DNA from: Monocercomonoides exilis
Taxonomy: Eukaryota; Preaxostyla; Oxymonadida; Polymastigidae
Reading direction: 5' to 3'
Assembly (NCBI GenBank): GCA_001643675.2
Contig: LSRY02000027.1
Coordinates: 5,001 to 69,000 of the forward strand
DNA length: 64,000 nucleotides
The notes below the pieces were generated by a model. The model searched no databases, was not told where the DNA came from, and saw only the letters and a list, made by a program, of their open reading frames with translations. This document shows positions 24,431 through 36,290 of the stretch, in pieces. Position 1 is the first letter of the stretch. Each line of letters begins with the position of its first letter. Made by a program: the position numbers and the translations under genes.

Positions 24431-25827
24431 ACGGCAGAAATCTGGCTGCGAAGGCGATGCAACTCCTTTCTGCGCTCTTCTTTCGTCTTCCTTTTGATTT
24501 GTGATTTCTTGATTTCGTTCTTTATAGAAAATAAATTGCCTATAATAAAAACGAAAGAAATCATAAACAAACTGTAGAAATTCATTGTATTTTTGCTTAT
24601 TATTGAATAAACGAATTGAATTTTTAACAGTGAAAAATGCTTTGCATACTATTTATCTCCAGCGTATCGGAATCTTCTTAACATTGCAATCTTTCAAATC
24701 CGAAAAAAGAACAGGAAAAATAGATAAATTGTGAGAAATTTATATCAAAGAAATGTTCCAAACTTATTTTTATTAAATGTTCTTCAAAAATTAACAAGAT
24801 ATAAATTGGATTTATCAGAAAAATTTATATCCTTGGAAGTGATCAAGATAGATGGAGATAATGGTTTGTTCCGCAACATATTAAGGTCATGATCAATCAA
24901 TTATTCTTTTGTTTCAGATTTTTCCAAAGAGGAAAATTAGCGTATCAGATGTTGTCGATATTGAACAAGAGTTAATTTTTAAGTATGTTGGCTATATTGT
25001 AATTAAAAAAATATTGATTTTGATTCAATTTTTTGATTAGTTCGTTTTTCAATTTTCCAGAGCTCGATCATGAATTTGCAAGTGAAACGAAGTGGAATTT
25101 CTGTTTATCAGGAAAGTCAACTGAAAGGCAGATAAGATTTCATCAGAAAGAAAAGCTGAACTTTATGATACAAGTTTGCCAAATTTTGTTGATTTATCTT
25201 TGAAAGTGAATAGTAAATTCTTTTTATCAGTATTCATGGTTAGGAGTTAGATCATAAAGCTGTTTTCAGGCAAATTAATCTGTTCTTTTTATGAAAACCG
25301 AATATTTTCATTGACGAATGAAAACAATAAGATTTTATGTTTCCATTTAATCAAATAAAGAAAAAATCAATATTTTTGTATGTTAATGCAGTTTACTCAT
25401 CTCATTCGTTTTTAAAAAAACACTTTATTCATGTTAATAACAAAGCATTTTTAAAATAATCATCATATTTTATGAAAAAAAAAGGATTTCTCAGACAATA
25501 ATTAATTTTCCACAATCAAAACATATATTTCATTGAAAAATAACATTTTCAAATTATTCCAAAAAGTTTTGGAGCAAAAAGCGGGAAAGATCGGAAGCTT
25601 TATTATTTAAATTAGGTTAGCAGTATTAAAGACCCACAACTTCATTTGAATTTTGCCGGTCAACCGTCCAACCAATTTCCACAAAAAATATATCAAACGA
25701 TTGATAAATCTTTGTTCTTAATTTCCATTTCAACCACCACATTTATAAGTCCTTCAAACCCTTCAAATTCTCAGTTTAGGTTAAACTTTTTTTCTAACCT
25801 AATTTGGTGAAGAAGAGATGGTGAACA
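24431..25827. other. AT-rich intergenic stretch
   Basis: About 1.4 kb. A minus-strand frame at 24585-24376 begins with ATG and a hydrophobic run (SLFMISFVFIIGNLF) but overlaps the start of copy B in another frame. It could be the true frameshifted 5' end of that gene or chance. The remainder shows no coding character. AGGTTA/TAACCT words near 25615 and 25780 form a weak inverted pair. Confidence 0.4.
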
Positions 25828-26580
25828 ATGAGAAGAAGAAGGGGGAAAGGAAGTTATGTTAGAGATGATGAAAGAGAGAAAGAAAAAGATGAGTTTCAGT
25901 TTGAGAAAAAATTGAAAGCTGTTCAGAGGAAGCAATTGGTGAAAGAAAAGAAAATTTTGATGGACAGAAAGAGAGCTAACAAGAATTATTCAATTGGAAG
26001 AAGAGAAAGGTTGCCAAAAAGAAACAGAATGCGAATATATCTTCAGAAGTCTATCTATAACACAAAAAATTCCTGAAAATGATGAAATCAAAGAAAACGA
26101 AAGAGCTTCTTTAAGAAAAATGCAGATGATACTGAAAGAGATAACAGAAAAGAAAAAATGGAAAAAGAATGATACAAACCAACAAAAACGAGAAAGTTGT
26201 TTTATTTGTGCAAATAGAAAGAAAGAAGAGAGTGTTTGGGAGGCTTGTGGAAGGAAAGAGAGGAAGGAGCTGTTCTGCTGGAAGTGAAAAACAAGATGAA
26301 TGAGGATCATTACCAGAACAAAGAGATGATCAAGAAGCTGACAGAGCTGGAGTGAGCAGAAGTCACGAAAGACTGAGAAGAGATTGACGAGCAGATAAAA
26401 CGAATACTGACTGCGAAGAACATGGTCTAAGGAGAACAGAAGAAGATCCAGGAGCTGGTAGAGGCAAGCTGAAAGACAAGAAAAAGAAGAAAGTGCATGA
26501 GAAAATCGATAAAAAGGAAAGAAAAAGAAAAGATCAATTTATCTGCATGATGTTTCATCTCTGTTTGAGACTCTTCTCAT
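25828..26580 (+). pseudogene. Decayed Lys/Glu-rich coiled-coil gene
   Basis: ATG at 25828 opens a highly charged frame (RKQLVKEKKILMDRKRANK) that slips near 26000 into another frame continuing the same style and containing CFICANRKKEESVWEACGRK, with two cysteine pairs. A third frame from about 26290 gives heptad-like KEMIKKLTELE, EEIDEQIKRILTAKNMV and GEQKKIQELVEA, interrupted by TGA, TGA, TAA and TGA. Codons there are GC-richer (CTG, GAG, AAG), unlike neutral AT-rich DNA, so it was once coding. I do not recognise the ancestor. Four stops and two frame changes make a functional product unlikely. Confidence 0.6.
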
Positions 26581-27205
26581 TTAACTTTTCACTTTCAACG
26601 AGCCTTTTATCACCGCCATCTCCTCTTCATCATCAATATATTCAGTCACATCCACTTCTTTTCAGTAATAAACTTTATTAAAAGCAGAATATCCCTCTTT
26701 ATCCTCGTCATCATTGTAATCAACTCCCTCTACAACTTCTTCTTATATGTTTCTTCTTATTTGGCATTGGATCAGAGCATCCACTTAGTCAAATGTTTGT
26801 TTTGTTCAATTCAGCAGAGCTGCTGAGAAAGCAAAAAATAATTTCATTTCATTCAACTTTTATCGAATTCAGAGCCAGAAACCGTCTTTTATTATTTTTT
26901 CGGAAGCACAAAAGAAATATTCATTCTATAACGGAATATCTGTATAAATTTTATGTCAACGGAAATGGTTCAATGTCAAATCAAGAAAAGCCGATTATCG
27001 GACACACAACCAATGAAGTTTTCCTCTGCATTATTTATTTTGAGATTGAAAGAATTACAGGAAGAAGAAAGAGAAAGGTGGGAAAAGATTTCTTTGAACA
27101 AACAGTTGCAGGGATGGTTTTCAAGAGATTTCGCAAGGCCACATGCCTTCAAAAAGTCGCAGAAGATGAAACGATGAGGGAAACATATTTTTTTGAAAGG
27201 CATAT
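26581..27205. other. Possible gene remnant
   Basis: Two overlapping plus-strand frames (26793-27209, TTG-containing 26953-27177) each show short coding-like pieces, one with LRLKELQEEERERWEKISLNKQ, a helix-like charged run. Neither is intact or recognisable. This is probably more eroded coiled-coil sequence continuing from the preceding pseudogene. Confidence 0.3.
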
Positions 27206-28218
27206 TTAACAGAAAATTCTATGAAAGAAGAGAATAAATGCCCGACAAGCAATGCTGATTTCATCAAATGCGCATGTGAGATGTTTTCTTCTGTATTGTG
27301 TGCCATCTCCCCAATTTTCTTCGACCTTGCCTTCATTTGGACATATTTTCACCGACAAGTCAGCTGATGAAATGATTTCTGCCTTATGATCTGCACCTTC
27401 TTCAGAAGACCCATCGCGTTGTGTGTCCTCTTGTAGGGCATCTTTGATAGCCAGCAACACATTTCTTTGATGTCAAGTATGCTTTCCACGCATTCATTGT
27501 CAGCTGTATGCCCGTTGAGAAATATAAACAAATCGACATTCCAATCACCGAATGCTTCTGTTCTGTCATGCCCAAGAACCGAGTTGTCTTTCTGAGTGAT
27601 GCTTATCATGAAGGCGAACAAGGGCTCTTTCACAGAAGCGACAAGGGACTCACACACATAATACACATCTCTTCCAACACTCGCTTTGTTGGCTGAAAAC
27701 ACGATATTGGTGATGGAAAAGGAGGATTCTGACACCAATGAGCCTTCATTGAACTCGATCATGAGTGCTCCGCCTCTTCCTCCAGAACTTGTATCCTCGC
27801 TCACAGAGCAGCTGGAGAAGGCTGTGTCACTCACTGAAAAAGTATTGGCAGGGGCAGATGAGGCGAATGAGATGCACCCGCCATTGGTGGCAGTCTGTTG
27901 GTTTTGTGGAGCTGAGTTGATGTTTGTGATGGTGCAGTTGGCGAGGGAGAGGGAGAGGGCAGGGGAGTTAGCAATTGATGAAGAAATAAAAGAAGAAAGA
28001 AGAGGAAGTGCAGGATGAATGAAATGAATTCCTTTGGTGATTAAGGAGCGATAGAGGGAGTATGTGGAATGAGAATGCAAAAGAAGCAATAATGGAAAAT
28101 TTTGGACGAAGAACAAAGAGGATGGAGAGAGAAGTCGATAAGAGATAAGATCAGGAGAAGAGAGAGAAATAGAAGAATTTGAATCAACTGTTGTTCTTGG
28201 CAATATTTCCTTTTCCAC
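27206..28218 (-). pseudogene. Beta-helix-type surface protein remnant
   Basis: The longest minus-strand frame (28218-27349) contains Ser/Asn/Gly-rich repeats typical of parallel beta-helix or Pmp-like adhesins: NGGCISFASS, SVSDTAFSSCSVSE, GRGGALMIEF, and FSANKASVGRD, which matches the FxxNxAxxGxD style of such proteins. After about 27400 coding style continues in a different frame (ADLSVKICPNEGKVEENWGDG, 27460-27206), indicating a frameshift. The 5' part (before about 27950) is Leu/Ser-rich, with no clean signal peptide in frame, though an overlapping frame starting 28238 has a hydrophobic run. This is a fragment of a far larger surface-protein family member, not the same sequence as the intact gene at 29681-32134. 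Confidence 0.6.
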
Positions 28219-28238
28219 AATTCCATCCAGCTACTCAA

Positions 28239-29680
28239 TCACTAGACTGGAACCGATAATTCGTAATGTTGAAACTTTATAAATAAAAGATAACGAACAG
28301 TTCTCTTTTTTTGAATTTCAAAAAATACAAATTTGTAGCATTTTTCAAAAGTTCTATAAATATTTTTTCCATTTTATCAGCTTTGTTTAACATGTTAAGT
28401 ATCTTTTTTCACTTTTAAATGTGTTTTGTTGATTAAACTTTATTAATTTTCAGGTTCATTTTTATTAAACTTGATCAAAAAATCGTTTTTCGTAAAAAAT
28501 GTTAAATACGTATGTTTTTTTGGTCTTATAAATAAAACAAATATTCATTGCAGAAATAAAAGCTAAATACTTGTTTTTAATCAATCTAACTCTTTGATCA
28601 TAGAATACCACAATAGATAATATTTTTTCGATTTTTGATCTTTTTTTATGATATCAAAAAAAACCACCCATGTTATTGTTTTGTATTTTATCTCGCCCTT
28701 TTTTCCACGTCATTTGGGAGGGAGAAGTTTTTCACTTAAACCTCCCATAAATCGTGATCAATACTCATTATCTTGGAGCAAACCTGTCTCTCTGCGTTCT
28801 GTCAAGAAATTTCATTTCTGTAATCATTCAATTGATCCTGTCAAGCATTTCTGTGGTGAAACTTTGAACACTTCATATGCATCCATCTCTTCAACATTTT
28901 TATCCACATCTCAGATCATGTGTTTTGTTCATTTTCAGAATTATTTTCCATAGTTGTGAGCTACACTGAAAATGAAAAGTAGAAAAAAATAATCAAGAAA
29001 TGGTCTCACTTTTGTCAATTGGATCATTTGCAGCTCTCCATTCAAATTTTCTGTAAAAGAAGTTATTTTTTCCTAATTTGTTTACTCTGAAAGAAAAGAT
29101 AAAAATTATTTTGTGATTTTGTTCTTTTTTTCCTGATTGTTTATGTGGACAAACAATTTCAAGTTATGTGGATGCCGTTTTATAACAATATCCTTCTTTT
29201 TTTTTAATTCAATCTGAAAATCAATTTGTCGATTAAATTCAAAGAATTATTGTGATTTTTTTTCGAAATTGAATTGAAAAGAGATCAACATTATTTATAC
29301 AAATTATTCTTAGAGAAGTTTCTGTTATTGAAAAACAATAACAAATGAATAATATTTATTGTTATCGAGATAATAAGTTTTTTTGTTATGTTATTTTTCT
29401 TGATTTCTCAAAAGTTTCAGTGTATTTTTCACATTTTGAAAAAAGACTAATAAAAAAATTGCTTCCATATTTATCAACAAAGAGATTTTGGTAATATTTT
29501 GTGTTCATAGAATTATTTATCGAGTGATATGTTTTGAATAAAGTGAGAATATCTTTGAAAAAAACAGTTAAACAAATTGAAAAAGTAATTAAAAAGCATG
29601 ATTATATTATGCAAATGAATATACACAGAGATACAAGAACAAATGCTTATTAAGAAGATGAATGATGGATCCCTTTTAAA
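28239..29680. other. AT-rich intergenic stretch
   Basis: About 1.4 kb. A 101-codon plus-strand frame (28648-28953) with HLGGRSFSLKPPINRDQYSLS is the only candidate and has no recognisable family, no intron context and no partner, so I do not call it. The rest is T/A-run-rich. Confidence 0.45.
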
Positions 29681-32134
29681 TCAATTATTCATTTCTTGTT
29701 CCTTATTGCCGTTCTCATCATTTCTTGATCTTTTTTTCCTCACAATAACAATGATTATAACTATCACCACAACTGCTGCCACAACAACGACAATCGGTAC
29801 AACAATGGCAACAATGATCCCTGCCTTCTTCTTTTTGTTTTGTTCTTTGAGTTTCTCTTGTCTCACTTTCACATACTTCTCATACACATCCTCAGGCTCT
29901 GTTTCTGCATCTTTTGCTCCCTCAATCCACCCAACAGTCGATTCATTGAAGTCATTCGCAAACTCAAAGGCATCTTCTTGTTTGCAGAACTCTTCGAAGT
30001 CCGGGGCAATGATGAACAGAGAAGTTGTTTTCGAGCCAGCTGTGTTTGAGCTGTCGATCTTCAGGTTGTTTGCTGAAGGGAGTTTCAGATTCGATGTTGC
30101 CTTGGGAATGTCAATGAATATTGCTCCTGATTTCCCTTCTGGTGCTGAACATGACTTGAATGAGCATTTGCTTGACCTTCCAATGGCCACTCTTGATTCT
30201 TCTGAACTGAGGGTGATATCCAACCCTGCTGCTGCTCCTTTCTCCGACTTCACATCCTGAACATTCAATCCTTCGATTGACACCTTCGAAGATGAATCAC
30301 TCTCATCTCTGATGCTGACAGCTGCTCCACTTTCCACATTCACTTTACTGATGTCCATTCCTCTCAATGACACCTCGCTGGCTCCAGAAAATGAAAATGG
30401 TGATGAAGAGAATGTCACAAATGAGGTTTCATCTGTGCATTTCACTGTGTCCATTTCCACACTTCCGGATGTCACACTCACGAGACTGCTTGTCAAGGGG
30501 CTGTTTCCATCAGCATTTGAATTCATTCCTTCTTGTGTTTGTGATCCAATTCTGGCAAATCGACATGTTGATATTTTCAATGATATTGAACCTAATCCTG
30601 CACTGATCAATGAGTCCCAATTCTTTTCTGTTGAAGAGAATTGAAATGCCAGATACTTGAATTCCACGATTTTCTTGCAAGAAAAGAGAATTGATGAAAC
30701 AGAAACATCACAATTAATGGAGACTTCTGTATTTCCTTTTCCTTTGTCATTCACTCCTTCAATTGTGATTCCACTGTTGATGCTGAAACTTATGTTTTCT
30801 GCTTTCATTGGATCAGATGTTTTCACAATGTCAATGAAACATTTCCCACTCTTTTCCAAGAAATCATAAGCCCTTTTCAAACTCTTAATAGCTGATTCAA
30901 CACTGATTCCATTTCCTTTTCCTCCGTTCTTCACAAATGCCCTTGTCATATTATCTGGTTTTTGTGGAGTTGGATCAAAATACAAACTTGTGAAGTCATA
31001 TCTCATATCCCTATATATCTCGAAAATAATATTTTCCAAATTATTCTCCTGTGTGTAGTTTTCTGCAAAACTTTCCTTCATTTCAAGTGCAACATCATTT
31101 AGCAGGTTTTTGTAGTTTAAAAATAGATATAATGCTGTATTTTTCTGTGACTCTCCTTCTCCAACTTTGCAGTTCTCAAACACAAGATTCCTTCCATCAG
31201 TTGGCCATTTCAGTTGAGATGCACTGTGAACACCGGCCAAGAACAAATTCATTGCACCAGATTGGCCACTTCTGCAACTGCAAGAAGTAAAGGTTGTAAC
31301 ACCTCCATCTCCCACTGTGAATGTTCCTTCACTACCTACGCTAGAAACGTAAAACACAGCATAACCATTCGCTTTGCATTCGCTAAAAGTGCTTCTGTTC
31401 AAAGTCAAATCAATTTTTTCATTGTTGCCTCCGCTATCAATTTCAACAACACTTCCGATTTTTGATGTCACTTGTTTCAATGTCATATTTGTGAAAATCA
31501 CTGTTTTTGTTCCATTAGAATTAACTGGACTTCGTCTAAATATTATTTCTTCATTGCCGTCTCCGCATTCAACTGTATCCAAGATCAAGTTGAAACCGCT
31601 TGCATCTATCAGTGAAATATATGCATCACCTGTTCCGAAAACTGGTCGAAGGAATTTGCAATTGCTAACAGTCAATGAGCCTGTGCTCTTAATCAGAAAT
31701 CCAGATTCGACTTTTTCATTATTTCTGATATCAAAAAGATATGACAGAATTCGAAAAGCCAGATATTTGAATTCAACAATTCCGTTGCATTCAATAACCT
31801 TTGTTTCACTTTCTTGAATCGTGCCATTCATATTTATATCAATAATTGTGTTTTCGCTTCCATCACAATCAATTCCTTCAATAGATATTCCTTGCATTTT
31901 GTTGAGTGTAATTTGTCCAAACGAAAATGCATCTGCATCTTTGACAACATTGATCTTGCAAACCTCATCTTCCCCCAAAAGATCATAGGCACTTTTCAAT
32001 GATTTCTTTTCCTGGCCGATCTCTGTACCAGTGTTGGTATCACTTCCACTTTGCTTCACATAAACTGAATAAGGTTTTTCTTCATTCACTGCTTGTGTAG
32101 TTGACAACACGAAAAACAGAAGAATAAAAATCAT
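29681..32134 (-). CDS. Type I membrane surface protein with two beta-helix-like repeats
   Basis: This 817-codon intronless gene starts at ATG 32134. A cleavable signal peptide is evident (MIFILLFFVLSTTQA, cut near residue 15). The ectodomain is a duplication: residues about 22-395 and 396-755 both open with a (V/Y)VK.GG(S/K)...SLK.AYD.L segment, followed by I(S/T)IEG(I/V) and EFKYLAF motifs and Ser/Asn/Gly-rich short strands typical of right-handed parallel beta-helices. Residues about 771-797 form one Val/Ile-only transmembrane helix, followed by a basic tail (RKKRSRNDENGNK). The likely topology puts the repeats outside the cell. Stop is TGA. The style matches large surface-protein families of oxymonads and other gut flagellates; the ligand or role is not evident. 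A decayed relative in style lies 1.5 kb downstream on the same strand. Confidence 0.9.
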   Translation of the reverse strand: MIFILLFFVLSTTQAVNEEKPYSVYVKQSGSDTNTGTEIGQEKKSLKSAYDLLGEDEVCKINVVKDADAFSFGQITLNKMQGISIEGIDCDGSENTIIDINMNGTIQESETKVIECNGIVEFKYLAFRILSYLFDIRNNEKVESGFLIKSTGSLTVSNCKFLRPVFGTGDAYISLIDASGFNLILDTVECGDGNEEIIFRRSPVNSNGTKTVIFTNMTLKQVTSKIGSVVEIDSGGNNEKIDLTLNRSTFSECKANGYAVFYVSSVGSEGTFTVGDGGVTTFTSCSCRSGQSGAMNLFLAGVHSASQLKWPTDGRNLVFENCKVGEGESQKNTALYLFLNYKNLLNDVALEMKESFAENYTQENNLENIIFEIYRDMRYDFTSLYFDPTPQKPDNMTRAFVKNGGKGNGISVESAIKSLKRAYDFLEKSGKCFIDIVKTSDPMKAENISFSINSGITIEGVNDKGKGNTEVSINCDVSVSSILFSCKKIVEFKYLAFQFSSTEKNWDSLISAGLGSISLKISTCRFARIGSQTQEGMNSNADGNSPLTSSLVSVTSGSVEMDTVKCTDETSFVTFSSSPFSFSGASEVSLRGMDISKVNVESGAAVSIRDESDSSSKVSIEGLNVQDVKSEKGAAAGLDITLSSEESRVAIGRSSKCSFKSCSAPEGKSGAIFIDIPKATSNLKLPSANNLKIDSSNTAGSKTTSLFIIAPDFEEFCKQEDAFEFANDFNESTVGWIEGAKDAETEPEDVYEKYVKVRQEKLKEQNKKKKAGIIVAIVVPIVVVVAAVVVIVIIIVIVRKKRSRNDENGNKEQEMNN

Positions 32135-33704
32135 TCGTTTTGATGTTTCTTGATCAATATCTCAACAGATCAACACATCCTTTATTCAAACACAAACCGA
32201 TTCATTCAATGGTTTGCACTTCATTCAAGATAATTCGAAAAGTGAATTTTAATCATCGGATAGTATCCGCAACATGTAATATACTCATATTTGAAGATCA
32301 AGTGATTTATGAAATGAATAAAAGTTAACGCCCAAAATATATTTTGAAAACCCATTTATCAAATGAAGGCTCACAAAAGGACTGAAAAAGTTTGTCGAAA
32401 CTAAATGTTTGATGAGTAAAAGTGAATAAAGAAAAATCAGGAAAAAATGTTTCACTATTGGTTTTTCTGTTATGAACATGTAAGATTTCCTTTTATTTCA
32501 ATGCAGAAACTCCTGAATTAATTCTTTGACTCAAGTATTATTTCTTTCACATTGAATGTGGATAACAGAAAAAATGAAGTTTTGAAACATTATCAATTGT
32601 GTATTGATTCACCGCCTCGTTTGAAAATGACAAATTTTTTTCTTGTTCTTTCCACCGGAATCAATAATACAAATATTTTAATATCTTTCTTTTACTAATC
32701 AGAATCTTTGACTTGACTCGTCGATCGCATCACCTTATGAACCATTTCATTGTGATATTATAAAAAAATCTATGTTGATGTGTTTTTGTTTCCTAAAGAG
32801 TTTCTATCTTCCTTGTGCTTCATATTTTGTGCTTCCTCGTCTATCTCATCTGGAGCCAAGAGTGGTTCATTATTGAACATTTGGATGTGGAGAAAAAAAA
32901 AGAATGCAATTGCGACTTATGGAATGAGCATTTTTCGAAATCAACGCTTGAAATCGACCCTTTTCATGATTTTGTATTGGTAGTTTCATGGATATCAGCA
33001 AGGAATATTTTCAAAATCCAGATGCTTTAGCAGATTGATGTTCATGAAAAAACAAAGTGGAATATGAGGCGTGCGTATCTGAAAACAGAAAAACAGCAAA
33101 CCTGTTTTATTTCATATGATAAACGCCATTATAGCATTTGATGAATATTTTCATGGATTAAAATGTTATTTTATTCAGAAACCACTTTCTCATGTTTGTT
33201 CATTGTGGTATCCAGTTTTTTGTCCTTTTTCATCTCCTCAATGTTGAATTATTCCATTTGAATATTCTTCAGATAGTGAAAAATGAAGAAGAAATCCATT
33301 CACAAGCAATAATGAATGAAAAAAGAAATGAAACAAATGAAAATCTTTTTTAAAACGAGAGATTGTTCGATGAAATAGTTATTTTTTGAATGATTTTTGA
33401 AGAAATAAGGAATGAAACATGTTTGTTGCAAGATTTATGAATTGTTTGACATTTTGTTATAAAACACACTTTGATAAAAAAGAAAGTATATCCAATTCAA
33501 TTCTGATTTTTAAAATTTAATAACCATAAATTATTATTTCAGTTTTTAATGGAAATGAGAGAAAGCTATTCCAAGGGTGCTGTCGATGCATGTTTTGGCA
33601 TAGATGTGCTTCATTTGCAATATTTTATATTTTGAAATCGTTTTATCCAGGCAACCTTCCCGATGATATTTTGAGGATGTTCGAGTTTTTATTTTCAAAA
33701 TCTT
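32135..33704. other. AT-rich intergenic stretch
   Basis: About 1.6 kb upstream of the surface-protein gene. Short plus-strand frames (32780-32983 and 32815-33030) overlap each other and resemble a small hydrophobic remnant (FASSSISSGAKSG / LCFLVYLIWSQEWF), but nothing continuous is supported. Confidence 0.4.
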
Positions 33705-34103
33705 TTGATGAAACAAACCTATTCCTTTTTGTGTGTGATTGTTGCAAATAGGATCTTTGGAAAATGCAACTTTTCAACGATTCTTTCGTTGTCGCAGGTG
33801 TATCGCCGATTCAATCTGCTCTCAAAAACGGAAGAGTTTGAATTTAATTTTTTTTTTTCATTTTTTCAAAGAAAGAATCAACATTTGACTCTTTGCATCA
33901 CCTCTTCCCACTGGCCGTCAAGATGTGCGAAAATTAAGTATCAAGTGATAATTCCCTTCATGCACATGACTTGCCTTCTACCAGATTGTGCATTTCAATA
34001 TATTCATTTTTTTAACCCTCATTCGGAAGAAGACTGGAAAGAAAGCTACAAATACGGGGTGAGCGCAAAGGGATGGAAGGAGACATTGCAGTTTGTGATC
34101 TGA
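33705..34103 (+). pseudogene. Unrecognised gene remnant
   Basis: A 132-codon frame has a start-like region (SFLCVIVANRIFGKCNF) and a tail (EEDWKESYKYGVSAKGWKE) that look translated, but the middle is Phe-rich and T-run driven and no family is recognisable. It lies 150 bp upstream of the TMEM185-like gene on the same strand. It may be an eroded gene or contain unrecognised introns. Confidence 0.25.
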
Positions 34104-34253
34104 AGCATTTGAGCATTTTTAATTCTTTGACTGGTTGTTTGTCTTTAATTTATGTGTTTTGCGTGAATATTCTCTGCTTCATTTGGAATTTACAAAGAGC
34201 TGGTACACATACGAGATTTTCCACGGATCTCTGGGGAGAATAGGAAAAATTTG

Positions 34254-35363
34254 ATGAAAAAGACGCAAAAAATTACAATTTTCTCAATTTTGCGATTAAT
34301 ATCAGAAATTTTGATAGTACTTGGATTACTCAGTTTCTTGAGGGATAGAGAAGTTGCCTTTCGAGCGAGAGTGGATGGAGAAGCAGCCAAAAAGCCATTC
34401 ACAGACACTTTGACGTTTTCAACGCTTCTGATTGGATTGTTTTGTTTGGTTGATTGTGTCATCTCGCACTTGAAAAAGTACAAGTATTCAAACAAATGGT
34501 GGTATGTTGCCAATGGAATTATTCTTTTGACTGTGATGTATTTCGACTATTTTTGGAAGCACGTTACGATATTTCTGTTCACATGGCCATATTTTGAATT
34601 CACTGCTTTGATGTGTGTATTGCTGTTTGAAAACGAATTCAAACAGACAGCTTCATTATTCAAATACATGGATTTGCTGTTGGATGTCATTTCGGCTGTT
34701 CTTTTGCTGTTCTTTTTTGTGATTGCTTCACTGAAAGCAGACGGTTTGATCTGACTGTTAAATTAAAAAATTTTTGAAAATTAATTTTTTCCTTTTTCTT
34801 TTTTAATATTCTTTCTTTCTTTCTTTCTTGTCAAATTCATCACATGATGTTAAACAGCACACATTTATCGAGTTTTAGTGAGCCTGACAACGTTCAAGTG
34901 GAGAACTATATTTTCTTTATCAATTTGGAGTATATTGATCATCTTTGACCGTTCCTTTATTGCGATATATTCTGATAAGATGTTTGGCAAAAAAATGGAT
35001 AATTTTGATGCTTCGCTGATTGTCATTTCAATGACACTTGTAGCAGTGGTTGTGCTTCCGTTTCTGATTCTTGCTCCGCTGAAGCTGGATGGTTCTATCA
35101 AGCTGCATTTTGGTTTTTTCATTGCTTCTTTGATTGTTCCTTTTGTGATTTTTGAATTGTTATGTATTCCTGATGAATCAAAAGGCATGTGTGAAGAATT
35201 GGAAGTGAAATGGTGGAACGAAGAGATTGAAAGCGGGTGTTATTTTGCCATTCAGAAATTTGAATGGCTGCGAATGAGATTTGGATTGAGCAAGCTTTTA
35301 AAGGATGAGGCTATTGTTGGATTTGACGAGCACAACGAAAAAAATTCATGGAAGCCAGTGTGA
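34254..35363 (+). CDS. TMEM185-like multi-pass membrane protein, two exons
   Basis: Exon 1 is 34254-34743. Intron 34744-34878 (135 nt) begins GTTTGA and ends GAGTTTTAG. Exon 2 is 34879-35363. Splicing joins LKAD to VSLTTFKW in frame and gives 324 residues; unspliced, exon 1 would stop 15 nt later. About eight hydrophobic segments are visible (for example ISEILIVLGLLSFL, LLIGLFCLVDCVI, VISAVLLLFFFVIA, VISMTLVAVVVLPFLIL, GFFIASLIVPFVIFELL). Repeated LKADV and LKLDG motifs following a helix resemble the ALRLDG repeats of TMEM185 (Tmemb_185A), and the C-terminal CYFAIQKFEWLRMRFGLSKLL resembles that family's amphipathic tail. Length is close to human TMEM185 (about 350). Function in the family is poorly known. 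The chosen ATG is the second codon of the open frame, preceded only by TTG. Confidence 0.6.
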
Positions 35364-35375
35364 AAAGCGGTGAAC

Positions 35376-35603
35376 ATGAGAAAAACAGCATCACAATTTT
35401 GGATGGATAGATTTGAAACCGAAAAAGCATTGAAAATACGAAGGGATTATTATGCAAGGCTTAAAGGCTCGGATCCCAATTGGTGGGAAAGCTTTGCCGA
35501 CAAAACAGAAACTTTTGCAGTCAAGCTCTTCAAGCGCATAAACACTTCGTTTTTCAAGTGTTTATTTGTGTTAGTTATTGTTGTAGTTTATTTGATTCTG
35601 TAA
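35376..35603 (+). CDS. Small putative tail-anchored protein
   Basis: ATG AGA AAA begins 12 nt after the TGA of the TMEM185-like gene and in the same frame. The 75-residue product is basic and soluble (SQFWMDRFETEKALKIRRDY, SDPNWWESFADK) and ends in a single hydrophobic helix (FFKCLFVLVIVVVYLIL), as in tail-anchored proteins. It could be a separate small gene, a former C-terminal extension cut off by the TGA, or an exon of the upstream gene; no GT..AG pair restores a fused frame. I do not recognise a family. Confidence 0.35.
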   Translation: MRKTASQFWMDRFETEKALKIRRDYYARLKGSDPNWWESFADKTETFAVKLFKRINTSFFKCLFVLVIVVVYLIL

Positions 35604-36290
35604 AATTTCCTTGTTCAGATATTAAGAGTTTTTTCTTTCATTTGAAGCAAATTTTGTTTTCAGTTTTCAGTTATCAGTTTTTATTTTCTTTTTCAGTTCA
35701 ACTTTGTTGGCTTTGAAATTGCAATTTTTTTCTTTTTTGAGCACTGTAACTCCGAAAATCGCAAAATAATCTTTCGAAAGAAAGCAAAATTTGAGAATTG
35801 AGTAATTATTTTTTTGACATTTTCATTGATTCCAATCAAAAATGCCAGTTCAAAAATATCCGTTTGAGTTGCAAGGTTTCAATTTTTCATTACAGAGTTT
35901 TGCGACAAGTATTTATCAATATTGCAAGAGATGCCCAGAGCATCAAACAAACGATTGATATTTCAACTGAATGAAAAAAGTGTATTTTGAAAAGCACATA
36001 ATGAAATTGTAAAAATAAATAATAAAAATTGCTCATCTTTGGATCAAGTCATCATTCATATTCATTGAAGCTTTCTTTTCATGAAATATCGTTCGCTTTT
36101 CTTTTTCTTCTTATTTCCGCGATAAGTCTGAAAACGTTCTGCTTCATCCTTTCTTGCTGCACGACAACAGCGAGCTTTCAAGAATGACTCACATTCTATC
36201 TTTGAATGAAGACATGATATTTGTTTCTCCGATGGAGCTTCCAGAAGTCGTGGCGAGGAATCCAAAAAAGATTCTTGTGGTCGTGGCAGC
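35604..36290. other. Intergenic stretch with weak remnants
   Basis: AT-rich to about 36060, then a minus-strand frame (36265-36062; KARCCRAARKDEAERFQTY, then a poly-Lys tail) that may be part of the decayed kinase tail upstream of it on the minus strand. There is no independent gene. Confidence 0.35.
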
